From Procambarus clarkii (Eukaryota > Arthropoda > Malacostraca > Decapoda > Cambaridae), in NCBI RefSeq assembly GCF_040958095.1, contig NC_091188.1, forward strand, positions 39,864,734 through 39,928,733: a DNA stretch of 64,000 nucleotides, read 5' to 3'. Shown here piece after piece: positions 43,431-52,759 of the stretch (within the stretch, counting starts at the first letter, position 1; every line of letters begins with the position of its first letter). Position numbers and translations under genes: made by a program. Below the pieces are notes generated by a model. The model did not search any database and was not told where the DNA came from. It saw nothing but the letters and a program-made list of their open reading frames with translations.

Positions 43431-43572
43431 TGACCAGACCACACACTAGAAGGTGAAGGGACAAAGACGTTTCGGTTCGTCCTGGACCATTCTCAAGTCG
43501 ATCGACTTGAGAATGGTCCAGGACGGATCGAAACGTCGTCGTCCCTTCACCTTCTAGTATGTGGTCTGGTCA
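43431..43572. repeat. Near-perfect 142-bp palindrome
   Basis: The arms 43431..43501 and 43502..43572 are nearly exact inverted repeats with no spacer: TGACCAGACCACACACTAGA at one end, and CAAGTCGATCGACTTG at the centre. Mismatches are few (such as GACAAAGACG against CGTCGTCGTC). It is absent from the matching place in blocks A and C. Confidence 0.9.
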
Positions 43573-43624
43573 TCATAATACCTCTTTCCCCCCCCCCCCC
43601 CCCTTTCAAGACAACACACCAGGC

Positions 43625-44908
43625 CTAGTGAGGTTCATCACCTGAATGCATTAATACATGCTTTCTCATACTAGTAAGATGCTTAAATCTTTTTCCACAC
43701 TTCGGACATTCATGAGGTTTATCATCAGTGTGCACTAACATGTGACTTATTTTACCGTAACGGTGTCTGAATCTTTTCCCACATTCTGGACACTCATAAG
43801 GTTTATCATCCGAATGCACTACCCTGTGTGCCTTCATATTATCAAGAAGGCTGAATCTTCTCCCACACTCAGGGCATTCATGTGGTTTATCACCCGTATG
43901 CACTAACATGTGTTTTTTCACACTATTATGATGTCTAAATCTTTTCCCACACTCGGGACATTCATGAGGTTTAGCATCCACATGTATTAGCATGTGCCTT
44001 ATCATATTACAATGATCTCTAAATCTCTTCCCACACTCTGGACACTCATGAGGTTTATCATCAGTATGCACCATCCTGTGTTTCTTCATATTTTGAAGAC
44101 GACTGAATGTTTTCCCACACTCGGGACATTTGTGACATTTATCCTCTGTATGCACTAACATGTGACTAAATATACCACTACGTTCTCTAAATCTTTTCCC
44201 ACATTCAGCACACTCAAAACGTTTAATGCCCGTATGCACCCTCCTATGTGTCTTCATACTTTGAAGACGGCTGAATTTTTTATCACATTCTGGACACGTG
44301 TGAGGTTTAACCCCAGTGTGCACTGACATGTGTTTCTTCATATTATGAAGATGGCTGAATGTTTTTCCACATTCTGGACATTCATGATGTTTATTCCCTG
44401 TATGCAATATCATGTGATTCTTCATACAATCAAGACGACTAAATTTTTTCCCACATTCCGGACATTCATGATGTTTATCACCTGTATGCACTATCATGTG
44501 TTTCTTCATATTGTCGAGACGAGTGAATGTTTTCCCACATTCTGGACATTCATGAGGTTTATCACCGGTATGAATTGACATGTGACTTATTATTTGGCTA
44601 CGGCGCCTGAAGCTTTTCCCACACTCTTGACACTTGTGAGGAAAGTGAGGTTTAACCCCCGCATGAACCTTCATGTGATACATCATATTGCTATTGTATC
44701 TGAATTTTTTCCCGCACTCGGCACACTCAAAAGGTTTATCATCTGTGTGGATCACCATGTGTTGCTTCATATTATCAAGACGAAAGAATAATTTCCCACA
44801 TTCAGGGCATGCATGAGTTTTATCTCCTGTATGTAACCTCCTGTGTGTCTTCATATGATCAAGACGACTGAAGCTTTTCCCACATTCTGGACACTCGTGA
44901 GGTTTCAT
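43625..44908 (-). CDS. C2H2 zinc-finger protein, copy B, 15 fingers
   Basis: An intact 427-residue frame made almost wholly of 15 C2H2 fingers in tandem, 28 residues apart. All Cys and His ligands are present, with linkers of the HTGDKPHECPECGK type. It starts MKPHECPEC, four residues before the first finger, with an A at -3 of the start codon (GGAAGATGA). It has no KRAB, BTB or ZAD domain on this exon; such a domain could only be on an upstream exon, which I do not see. The product would bind DNA in the nucleus. Finger 4 (HKCQECGKSFRRRSQ) and the linker HAGVKPHFP differ from copies A and C. Fingers 13-15 are close to identical among copies. The conserved 5' region stops at about 45195, so the promoter seen above A and C is missing. 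Confidence 0.85.
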   Translation of the reverse strand: MKPHECPECGKSFSRLDHMKTHRRLHTGDKTHACPECGKLFFRLDNMKQHMVIHTDDKPFECAECGKKFRYNSNMMYHMKVHAGVKPHFPHKCQECGKSFRRRSQIISHMSIHTGDKPHECPECGKTFTRLDNMKKHMIVHTGDKHHECPECGKKFSRLDCMKNHMILHTGNKHHECPECGKTFSHLHNMKKHMSVHTGVKPHTCPECDKKFSRLQSMKTHRRVHTGIKRFECAECGKRFRERSGIFSHMLVHTEDKCHKCPECGKTFSRLQNMKKHRMVHTDDKPHECPECGKRFRDHCNMIRHMLIHVDAKPHECPECGKRFRHHNSVKKHMLVHTGDKPHECPECGRRFSLLDNMKAHRVVHSDDKPYECPECGKRFRHRYGKISHMLVHTDDKPHECPKCGKRFKHLTSMRKHVLMHSGDEPH

Positions 44909-45195
44909 CTTCCTTGTGATCGTTCAGTTTGTGCGAGTTATCTCACTTTAATGCTAGGAAAACATGTCTTGTGAGCTGGGGACGTCTCCTGAAGACACAG
45001 TCGTTGGGAAGGATAATTAAGGCTTTCTTCTACCGTCTTCTTTGTGATATATGCAGTTTGTATAAAGATTTACCCGTCTCGAGGCTTGGTGCTGGGTTGG
45101 AGGCAGCAAAGCCAAGCCTGGTGGCGTACAGAAGTATGGACAATGGAGGAGCTGTCCCTTCTACACTTCCCTTCTGCTGAGCGCCTCCTCTCCAG
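44909..45195 (-). promoter_or_regulatory. Conserved 5' flank of zinc-finger copy B, truncated
   Basis: AATTAAGGCTTTCTTCTACC and GCAGTTTGTATAAAGATTTA are conserved in all three copies. Conservation ends near 45195, before the position where A and C carry TGACGTCA. It continues as unrelated sequence (45196-45384) and then a LINE. Confidence 0.5.
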
Positions 45196-45384
45196 AGGGT
45201 ACGGAGCGCACACAAATATTTTTACCATTTCGGACACAAAATTAGTACGTTTCGTATATATATTCATTGCTCAATGCGGAAAAACCACAAAGAAATGGGG
45301 AAACACTCCAGTGTTTAGTGATCGTCAATTGCATCATTGCTCAATATTAAAAGCATAATATAATACGCCCTGCCCTGGTGACTA

Positions 45385-46165
45385 TTACTCCCTTATCTAT
45401 CCATATCTCAACTATGGTATTTGTGCTTGGGGCTCTACTACCCAAAATCATTTACGTCCTCTAATTACTCAACACAAAGCTGCTATTAGGACAATATCCA
45501 ATTCTGGCCCCAGACATCACTCGGTACCCCTACTTAAATCTCTGAATATGTTAGACATTAAGTCACTGCACATTCTCTCATGTGTATTATACATATATAA
45601 AACGCTAAACTATAATGCCAATCCTGATCTCAAAAGCTTCATAGAAGGTTGTATCAGAACCCATGAGCATCACACCAGAAATAAATACAGTTTTGATATT
45701 CCTAGAGTACGACTTAATCAAACTAGAAATGCTCTACAAATCAAGGGGCCCAGAATGTGGAATGACCTTCCCAACCATGTTAAAGACTGTACCTCTCTCA
45801 ACCAGTTTAAGTTAAAAGTGATCGAAGCTATACCTAATAAATTCCCTGTAACCTACCTTACCCTTCTATTGTCAACCAATGTCTGTTTTTTTCTTTAAAG
45901 AGCGCTGTTTGTCGACATAATTGTATTTGTGCTGCTTTTTCATCTATGTTTTCATTTCTTGTTTTCATTCTACTCATTATGCTCAATTAGTATTAAGCTT
46001 GTCATTTAAGTTTATCATGCCCGAAACGCTTTGCGTAATAGTGGCTTTAGGCATTGTATGTACTAGCTATACCTATAAGTTAAACAATCCTTGTAAATAT
46101 TTATTGTATGTATGTACCTTACCTAAATAAAATTGTATTGTATTGTATTGTATTGTAATGCTATT
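45385..46165 (+). mobile_element. LINE 3' fragment, copy 1 of a close pair
   Basis: The frame at 45548..45898 gives LDIKSLHILSCVLYIYKTLN, then FDIPRVRLNQTRNALQIKG and PRMWNDLPNHVKDCTSLNQF. Just upstream is a decayed NYGICAWGSTTQNHLRPLI stretch. The 3' UTR has GAAACGCTTTGCGTAATAGT and ends in a (TATTG)n run (46130-46156). It lies directly upstream of a near-identical copy at 46392..47425. Confidence 0.75.
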
Positions 46166-46169
46166 AATC

Positions 46170-46300
46170 AAGACTGTAACTTGCTTAGCTAAATAAATTG
46201 TGGGGTTCAGTCCCTGAGCCCATTATGTGCCGCTGTAACCCTTTCCACTACCGCCCACAACATGGGTATGGGGTGCATTAACTAAACTAACTAACGCTAT
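46170..46300 (+). mobile_element. I-like LINE 3' UTR fragment
   Basis: GACTGTAACTTGCTTAGCTA and CAGTCCCTGAGCCCATTATG match the 3' UTR of the I-like elements at 23870-24003 and 31896-32200. Only the last 130 bases remain. Confidence 0.6.
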
Positions 46301-46391
46301 TAACAAATTAAAATTTATTTAACATGCATATAGTTATTCAATTTTAATAAATTAATTCAATAGTTATTAAATATAATATTATAGTTATTAT

Positions 46392-47425
46392 ATGATTATT
46401 ATTGGTTATTCGTCACCCAGCAAAAGTTTGCTATCAGAACAATATAAAAAAAATATGTTTTCAGGCTTTTCATTTACCCAAATTTGTAACAAATTAGATG
46501 GCAAATTCCTTGGCGTTCTCATTGACCACAAGCTGAATTTCCAGGGACACATTCTAAATATATCAAAAAAAGTTTCAAAAACTATTGGTATTCTTTCTAA
46601 GATCAGATATTATGTACCCCGCCCTGCCCTGGTGACTCTCTATTACTCCCTCATCTATCCATATCTCAACTATGGTATTTGTGCTTGGGGTTCTACTACC
46701 CAAAATCATTTACGTCCTCTAATTACTCAACACAAATCTGCTATTAGGACAATATCCAACTCTGGCCCCAGACATCACTCGGTACCCCTACTCAAATCTC
46801 TGAATATGTTAGATATTAAGTCACTGCACATTCTCTCATGTGTATTATACATATATAAAACGCTGAACTGTAATGCCAATCCTGACCTCAAAAGCTTCAT
46901 AGAAGGTTGTAACAGAACCCATGGGCACCACACCAGAAATAAATACAGTTTTGATATTCCAAGAGTACGACTTAATCAAACTAGAAATGCTCTTCAAATC
47001 AAGGGACCCAGAATGTGGAATGACCTTCCCAACGATGTTAAAGACTGTACCTCTCTCAACCAGTTTAAGACAAAAACGAAGCTATACCTAATAAATTCCC
47101 TGTAACCTACCTTACCCCTCTATTGTCAACCCATGTCTGTTTTTTTTTTAATGACGCTGTTTGTCGACCGAATTGTATTTGTGCTGCTTTTTCAGCCATG
47201 TTCCCCCCTTCTTATCTCTTTTTTTTATTTGTTCTCAGCTCATTTTATTCTTTATGCTCAATTAGTATTAAGCTTTAGTCATTTAAGTTTTTCGTGCCCG
47301 AAACGCTTTGCGTAATAGTGGCTTTAGGCATTGTATGTACTAGCCCTATCTATAAATCCATCACTCTTTGTAAAATCTTTTGTATGTATGTACCTTACCT
47401 AAATGAACATTTGATTTGATTTTAA
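46392..47425 (+). mobile_element. LINE 3' fragment, copy 2 of a close pair
   Basis: A 237-codon frame (46392..47105) begins near GKFLGVLIDHKLNFQGH and continues with KTIGILSKIRYYVPRP, YYSLIYPYLNYGICAWGS and the same C-terminal sequence as copy 1. The conserved LGV-n-D-n-L and W-n-LP motifs fit the post-RT region of Jockey/Rex-type LINEs. The RT domain is missing. The tail runs into the tandem repeats at 47436. Confidence 0.75.
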
Positions 47426-47435
47426 TTTGAAGTAA

Positions 47436-48250
47436 GCCAGCTAGGATGTGATAGTCGCAGTGATATGGGCCCCCCTTGCCTCTTGCTTTAAGATTATTCT
47501 GGCCCTGCATTTACGATTAGTTTACCTCAGCAATTTATTACCGCAATTTATGCAGCATCTTGCTGCATGTTTATTTACTATTACTGGTGTACAATTATGT
47601 TTGTTTAACTTTTGCTTATTGCCTTTAAGTTATTAGGAAAAGTCAGCTAGGCTGAGCTAGCTGCTGTGTTTCAGGCCTCTAGCTTTAAGTTTTCCTGGAC
47701 TTGCATTTACCATAAGTTTACCTCCATTTATTACTGCAGTTTATGCAGTGTCAAGCTGCATGTTTTACTTTTGCTGGTTTTACAATTATGTTTGTTTAAC
47801 TTTTGATTATTGCCATTAAGTTATTAAGTAAAGTCAGCTAGGATGTGATAGTTGCAGGGATCGGGCCCCCCTAGCCTCTTGCTTTAAGTTTATTCTGGCC
47901 CTCCATTTACGTTTAGTTTCCTCAGCAAATTATTACCGCAATTTTGCATCGCTCTTGCTGCACGTTTATTTTACTTATTACTGGTTTACAATTATGTTTG
48001 TTTAACTTTTGCTTATCCCCTTTAAGTTATTAAGTAAAGTCAGCTAGGATGTGCTAGCCGCTGTGTAACGGGCCTCATATATGCCTCTTCCTTTAAGTTC
48101 ATCTTGGACTTGTTTTATGATTAGTTCCATCAGCAATTTATTACTGCAAGTTATGCATTGCCTAAGCTGCATGTTATTTTACTTTCTGGTTTTACATTTA
48201 TGCTTGTTTATTCTTGACTTTGTCATTTAAGTTATTTAGTAATGCCAGCT
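47436..48250 (+). repeat. Four tandem copies of a unit of about 200 bp
   Basis: The marker (G/A)(T/C)CAGCTAGG(A/C)TG(T/A)G recurs at 47436, 47642, 47833, 48039 and 48244, so the periods are about 206, 191, 206 and 205. Each unit has CAGCAATTTATTACCGCA-like and ACAATTATGTTTGTTTAACT-like segments. Units 1 and 3 share TGATAGT(C/T)GCAG-n-GGGCCCCCC, while 2 and 4 share TAGC(T/C)GCTGTGT, which hints at an older two-unit period of about 400 bp. Confidence 0.85.
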
Positions 48251-49079
48251 AGGATGTGCGGGTTGCTGCATTAAGGGCGCACCCCCCCCCAATTCATTTG
48301 TCTCTCCCCTGTTTGCCGTCCTTTTACTTCCGTAATTTTATTTACTTACCTCCAGCTGGTATTCTATGTCCACTTGACCTTCGTCTTAAGGACCTATGTC
48401 TTTTCTCAGGCCTGGTTGTTTGCCTTTCAGTTAGCCTTCGGCGACGCTCTCATCTCCTCAACCCACTGCTAATCCCCCTTTCCCTCCCAGTTGTGCGTGC
48501 GCTCCTGCGGGAGCCGCCTCCTTTGTTTGCCTATGCCCAAGTGTCTGAGGTGTATCGCGTGCCATTCACGGCAGAGGTTTCCTTGGCCCTTGCACGCCAA
48601 GGAAACACTCCAAGGGGGGCAGGCCCCCCCAGGGGGTTTCCCCCTTCTCTTTCTGCACTTGTGCAGGTTCCTCTATCAGTCCTTGTAAGGCTTCAAGTCA
48701 CTTAGGTATTAGTAGTGCCGGCCTTTCGTTGCCGAGACTTTTCTCTCGTCAACTCATGTTGTCTTAACTTGGTTTCCCGTCCCCGTTCCCTTATCTGTTC
48801 ATGGGGCTCCGGTCCCTCGGCCTTGTTGCGGCCGGGTTTTCGCTGTTTTCCCCGTGTATTGCCCCTTCAGCACGTAGTTGCGGCTGTCCTCCTACATCAG
48901 CTTTTCCTTGCCCCCCCCCCTCTTTCGAGCCTATGGTTTATCGTCTGTTCTATCCTCGCATTGTATTTAAATTTATTAATACAGTTGTCAGTGTATGTTA
49001 TGCTAGCTGCTGCAGCAGACGGGTTTATTCCCTGCCTGCCTCCACGTCATTCTGGCCGTTGCTTACGTTCCTTCTTTCC

Positions 49080-50268
49080 CCAGTGGCGAGAAGCCGGATC
49101 ACCCAACATCTGCAACACGGAAGAGGGCACAGACGGCGTCGACGCGAGGCCAGCAACGTAGCGGTGCGAGGACGCAGCCGGCCAGGGCACGGACTAAGCC
49201 CGCGCGTTTCGCCTCCCCTTCTACAGAGGCCTCCTCGGGCGGCTCGGACACGGACAGCGAGCGCACCTCCCAGCTGTGCACTACTGGCAAAGCAACGGGT
49301 GGAACAGTGACACAGCTACCAACCCTTTCAGCAGACGACTGAGCGACGCTGCAGGCCCTCATCGCGCAGGCACGGGTCACGGGTCCCTCCCTAGTCACAG
49401 ACCTCCGGGACGGGGGAGGCACCGTGGCCGCCCCTGCCGCAGCTGTCACAGCCACCTCGCCCTCCCCCACTGAACGTCGCCCTCGGTCCAGGGCCAGGGG
49501 GCATACGTCGAGGCGCCGTGCCAGCTCCTCCAGCCCGTCCTCTTATGGCGAGTCTCCCAGGGTGAGCGCTTCTCCCCCACTTACTATTCCCTGGCTGGGA
49601 CACCTTCGGGCGCCCAGGGTTCCACCATCCCACTCCTGGGCGTGCACATCCCTCAGGCCCTCCGGGAGAAGGTCTGGGCTAACAAGTACGTTGACCTCAG
49701 GGAGTTGCTCGCTCACGAGTGCGAAGCAGGACCCTTCGAGACATGCCCTGTGTCCACCCCTGACCCCCAGACGCCTGCTAAGAAGCAGCCGCCCCTGATG
49801 CCGGACCAGTGGGCGCATGGCTTCGACATCTATGCAACTATCTACATCGAGAAGCACCCAGCCGAGGCCCAGGCGCTGTTCACCTATGCTCGGTACGTCA
49901 AGACCATGAAGGCGACCCTCAGAGGTGATTCGATGTGGTACGACAAGGCCTTCAGATGGGACAAGGAGAGGTCGGACTGTTCTTGGCTTGATTACAGGCT
50001 GAACTTGGAATTCCGCTCGCTCCAGCGCGTCGCCCAGGCCGCTGTCCAGACGACAAGGCAAGTGGGGCGAACGGTGGCCCTTACTCTCTCTAGCGCCCGG
50101 GCCGCAGGGCTCCCCCCGGGCTACTGCTTTTCCTACCACACGAGGGGACCCGGCTGCAATTTTACATCATGTTCCTTCAAGCACTACTGCCCGTGCTGTC
50201 GAAGGAGGCACCCGGCTTACACCACTTGTCCCCCAACTCAGCCACGCGACGGACCCTCCCATGACTAG
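49080..50268 (+). pseudogene. gag-like ORF1 of the tyrosine-recombinase retroelement
   Basis: The C-terminal part (49642..50268) is clear. It has a conserved helical region (QALREKVWANKYVDLRELLA, later MWYDKAFRWDKERSDCSWLD) and a C-terminal cysteine/histidine cluster (C-n-CNFTSCSFKHYCPCC, then HPAYTTC), like the zinc motif of Ngaro-type gag proteins. Upstream, a Ser/Arg/Thr-rich, probably nucleic-acid-binding N-terminus reads in another frame (49083..49635). It has one TGA near 49340 and a frame change between 49560 and 49640. The stop TAG overlaps the start of the RT frame. Confidence 0.6.
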
Positions 50269-51193
50269 CGGCCTCGACGACACCCACAGGATAAGGGTAA
50301 GAAGAACGCCGGCAGTAACAACGCCGGTGGACGCCGACGCCCTTGATGCTTTGCTAGTGGGTTACCCCCTACGGGACTACGTCGTGAGGGGGGGGGGGTT
50401 CAAGGGGGGGTTCCTACTCGGCTTTGAAGGGGCGCGGACCCCCCTTTCTTCACGCAACCCTCAGGCTACGACGGACCTCCCGCACATCGTCAGGCCCATG
50501 CTCGACAAGGAGTTGAGTCTAGGACGCATCGCCGGCCCCTTCGAAGCCCCCCCTTTCGAGAATTTCAAAAGTTCGCCCATAGCCTTGAGGGAGAAGTCTA
50601 CGCCAGGCAAATACCGATTCCTGCACAACCTCAGCTACCCTTACTCCTCTGACAGTGTGAACGCCAACATCCCTAGGGAATCGACGTCCGTCACCTACCA
50701 GTCTATCAACGACGCGGTGGCGATGGTTGTCAGCCGTTCACCAGGGGCTCACCTGGCAACGTGCGACATCGCAGAAGCGTTCCGGATCGTCCCAGTACAC
50801 CTGAGCGACTACCATCTCCCTGAGTTTTCTTATAGCGGCAAGTACTACTATGAGAAGATGCTCAGCATGGGAGCCGCCCCCTCCTGCCGGATCTTCGAGA
50901 CCTTTTCCAGCGCCCTACAAAGGATCCTCGCCGAGAAGTTCGGGGTGCGCGACATCGTGAAGGTACTGGACGACTTCCTCTTCGTCAGTTTCACTTTCGA
51001 CGAGTGCCAACAAAGCCTGCGGGTGTTCTCCGCCCTCTGCACGCGATTGGGGGTTCCCTTGGCACCACACAAGACCGAGGGCCCGTGCTCCTGCCTCACG
51101 TTCCTAGGCCTGGAGATTGATGCTCGTAGGATGGAAACAAGACTCCCGAGGACAAGAGAAATAAGTACACGGCGGCGGTGGAAGACGCGCTGA
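50261..51193 (+). CDS. Reverse transcriptase of the tyrosine-recombinase retroelement
   Basis: Copies the element RNA into DNA. The 310-codon frame has RT motifs in order: KYRFLHNLSYPYSSDSVNA, ATCDIAEAFRIVPVH (first catalytic Asp), KMLSMGAAPSCRIFETFSSA, VLDDFLFVSF (catalytic pair, near 50967-50990) and FLGLEIDARRMETR. The wording around MG-APSCRIFE and LDDF is closest to Ngaro-type elements in my recollection. The start codon ATG at 50261 overlaps the gag stop by eight bases. The final dozen codons read out of the family frame, because a one-base loss near 51151-51157 moves the RNase H to frame 1. The catalytic core itself is intact. Confidence 0.8.
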   Translation: MTSGLDDTHRIRVRRTPAVTTPVDADALDALLVGYPLRDYVVRGGGFKGGFLLGFEGARTPLSSRNPQATTDLPHIVRPMLDKELSLGRIAGPFEAPPFENFKSSPIALREKSTPGKYRFLHNLSYPYSSDSVNANIPRESTSVTYQSINDAVAMVVSRSPGAHLATCDIAEAFRIVPVHLSDYHLPEFSYSGKYYYEKMLSMGAAPSCRIFETFSSALQRILAEKFGVRDIVKVLDDFLFVSFTFDECQQSLRVFSALCTRLGVPLAPHKTEGPCSCLTFLGLEIDARRMETRLPRTREISTRRRWKTR

Positions 51194-51869
51194 GTCTAGA
51201 GCGCATCCCCCTCCGGAACCTGCAGGTGATTATTGGAAAGTTGCAATTTGCCACTGCGGTAATTCTGAGCGGCCGGGCCTTCCTGCGTCATCTGCACCCC
51301 CTCATGCGGGGTGTCCAGCGCCCCTCGCGACTATGCCACTTGGACGCTGAGGCTAAGCTCGACCTCGCCGCCTGGTGCTCCTTCCTCAGCGACTTCAATG
51401 GAGTAACAGTCTTTCCCCCAGATGGTGGATGGGGAAGTGCTCCATCACTTTCAATGTGCGCCGACGCTTCTTCCAAGGAGTATGGACTAACGCTAGGGGC
51501 GGCCTGGTTCAGGGGAACGTGGCCACAGGACTGGTGTCGGCTCAACATTGCATTGCTCGAGCTGTACCCTTTCTACATGGGTATAGCACTCTTCGCCCCG
51601 GTATTGGCAAATAAGAGGCTGGTGTGCAAATCGGACAACAGTGCTGTGGTAAATGTGCTCATCTCTCTGCTAGGTGCCCCTTCCTAATGCAACTTGTCAG
51701 GCCTTTGGCAGTGCTCCTGCTCAAACATAACATTACGCTCATCCCCTCCCACCTCCCAGGCAAACTAAACGGGGTTTGTGACGCTCTTTCCCGCTCACAG
51801 ACGCTGCCGCCCTTGTTCCTGCGAGACGCCGACCGTAGTTCCCACTCACCTCCTGCCCTGCAACTGTAA
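51178..51869 (+). pseudogene. RNase H of the tyrosine-recombinase retroelement (two frames)
   Basis: Degrades the RNA strand of hybrids during replication. The first frame (51178..51687) has IPLRNLQVIIGKLQFATAV, CADASSKEYGLTLG (first Asp), LLELYPFYMGI (Glu) and CKSDNSAVVNVL (Asp). A second frameshift near 51660-51680 moves the end to frame 3 (51624..51869), with LVRPLAVLLLKHNITLIPSH and LNGVCDALSRSQ (final Asp). All catalytic residues are present, so the damage is limited to two single-base shifts. Confidence 0.7.
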
Positions 51870-52759
51870 GGACCCTGTTTAACTCACTGCAACCAGTGAC
51901 GCGGCGAGTCTACCGGGCTAAGTGGGCGGAGTACGCTGCCTACGTCTCGGCAGGGCGGCGAGGAGAATGCCCCTTTGATGCTAACCCCTCGACCCTGGTG
52001 AACTTCCTGCAATCTCTGCTCTCGCGGGGCCTGGCATTCCGTTCTCTTCACGCCTACCTAGCGGCCATCGCCTTCGTCTGCAAGTTTCATGGTAGGAGGG
52101 ACCCAACCCGACAGTTCCTGGTCACTCAACTCCTCAAAGGGGCACGAAACTCCGCTCGACGGGCCCCTGCGTGGTGTCGCCCTGTGACGAGGCGCCTCCT
52201 GCACCACCTGCTGCGGGCACTGGGAGGCGTATGTAACACTGCCTACGAGAAGTCTTGTTTCAGGGCGCTCTTTTCCCTGGCTTTCCACGCCTGCCTATGC
52301 CCAGGTGAGGTGGTCTACGCGGAACGAGGACGACACACGCTCAGCATGGAACAGGTATCAATTACGAGGGTAGGAACCGATATTGTCTTCAACTCTTACA
52401 AGCACAGCGCAGGTCGCACGCCCACCCTCTCCCTGAGAGCGAACCCTTCCAGCAAGTATTGCCCGGTCCGCGCCCTGTCTAAATACTTTAACTACAGGGG
52501 CACGGGCTCAGGGCCCATATTCAAACATGCCGCAGGCGCACCTGTTACCAGGCAAGATTTCTCCAGGATGCTTCGCACTGCCCTCACGGGGCTAGGCTTG
52601 CCCCCAGCTGACTACGCCCCGCATTCCTTTCGCATCGGCAGGGCCACCCAGCTGTCTCTAGACGGGTTCGCCCCAACGGAGATAATGGCAGTCGGCAGGT
52701 GGAAGAGTAACGCTTTTACTTCCTACGTCAGGCAGGACGTTGTCGTTCTGCCGCCCTGA
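51839..52759 (+). CDS. Tyrosine recombinase of the retroelement
   Basis: Integrates the circular DNA copy without an integrase or target duplication. The frame is open from 51839, after a stop at 51836, with no ATG near the start; the first conserved residues are VYRAKWAEYAAYVSAGRRGE. Catalytic-core signs: FHACLCPGEVV (about 130-140 counted from the GTG at 51896), APHSFRIGRATQL (H-x2-R near 243-246), GRWKSNAFTSYVR (Trp and the nucleophile Tyr near 276). The first catalytic Arg of the family (usually F-x-LR-x-GE) reads as Cys at codon 52298-52300 (TGC; a C-to-T change from CGC would explain it). It overlaps the end of RNase H. Translation may need frameshifting or splicing. Confidence 0.8.
   Translation, partial: FPLTSCPATVRTLFNSLQPVTRRVYRAKWAEYAAYVSAGRRGECPFDANPSTLVNFLQSLLSRGLAFRSLHAYLAAIAFVCKFHGRRDPTRQFLVTQLLKGARNSARRAPAWCRPVTRRLLHHLLRALGGVCNTAYEKSCFRALFSLAFHACLCPGEVVYAERGRHTLSMEQVSITRVGTDIVFNSYKHSAGRTPTLSLRANPSSKYCPVRALSKYFNYRGTGSGPIFKHAAGAPVTRQDFSRMLRTALTGLGLPPADYAPHSFRIGRATQLSLDGFAPTEIMAVGRWKSNAFTSYVRQDVVVLPP

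Noticed and set aside
44330-44791. Plus-strand frames opposite zinc-finger copy B (also opposite A and C)
   Set aside because: They are antisense shadows of the finger array, repeated with the same 28-codon period.
48256-49310. Long overlapping frames in the leader of the tyrosine-recombinase element
   Set aside because: High G+C lowers stop frequency. Only a short Cys-rich stretch (MPKCLRCIACHSRQ) looks suggestive, and I cannot link it to a family.
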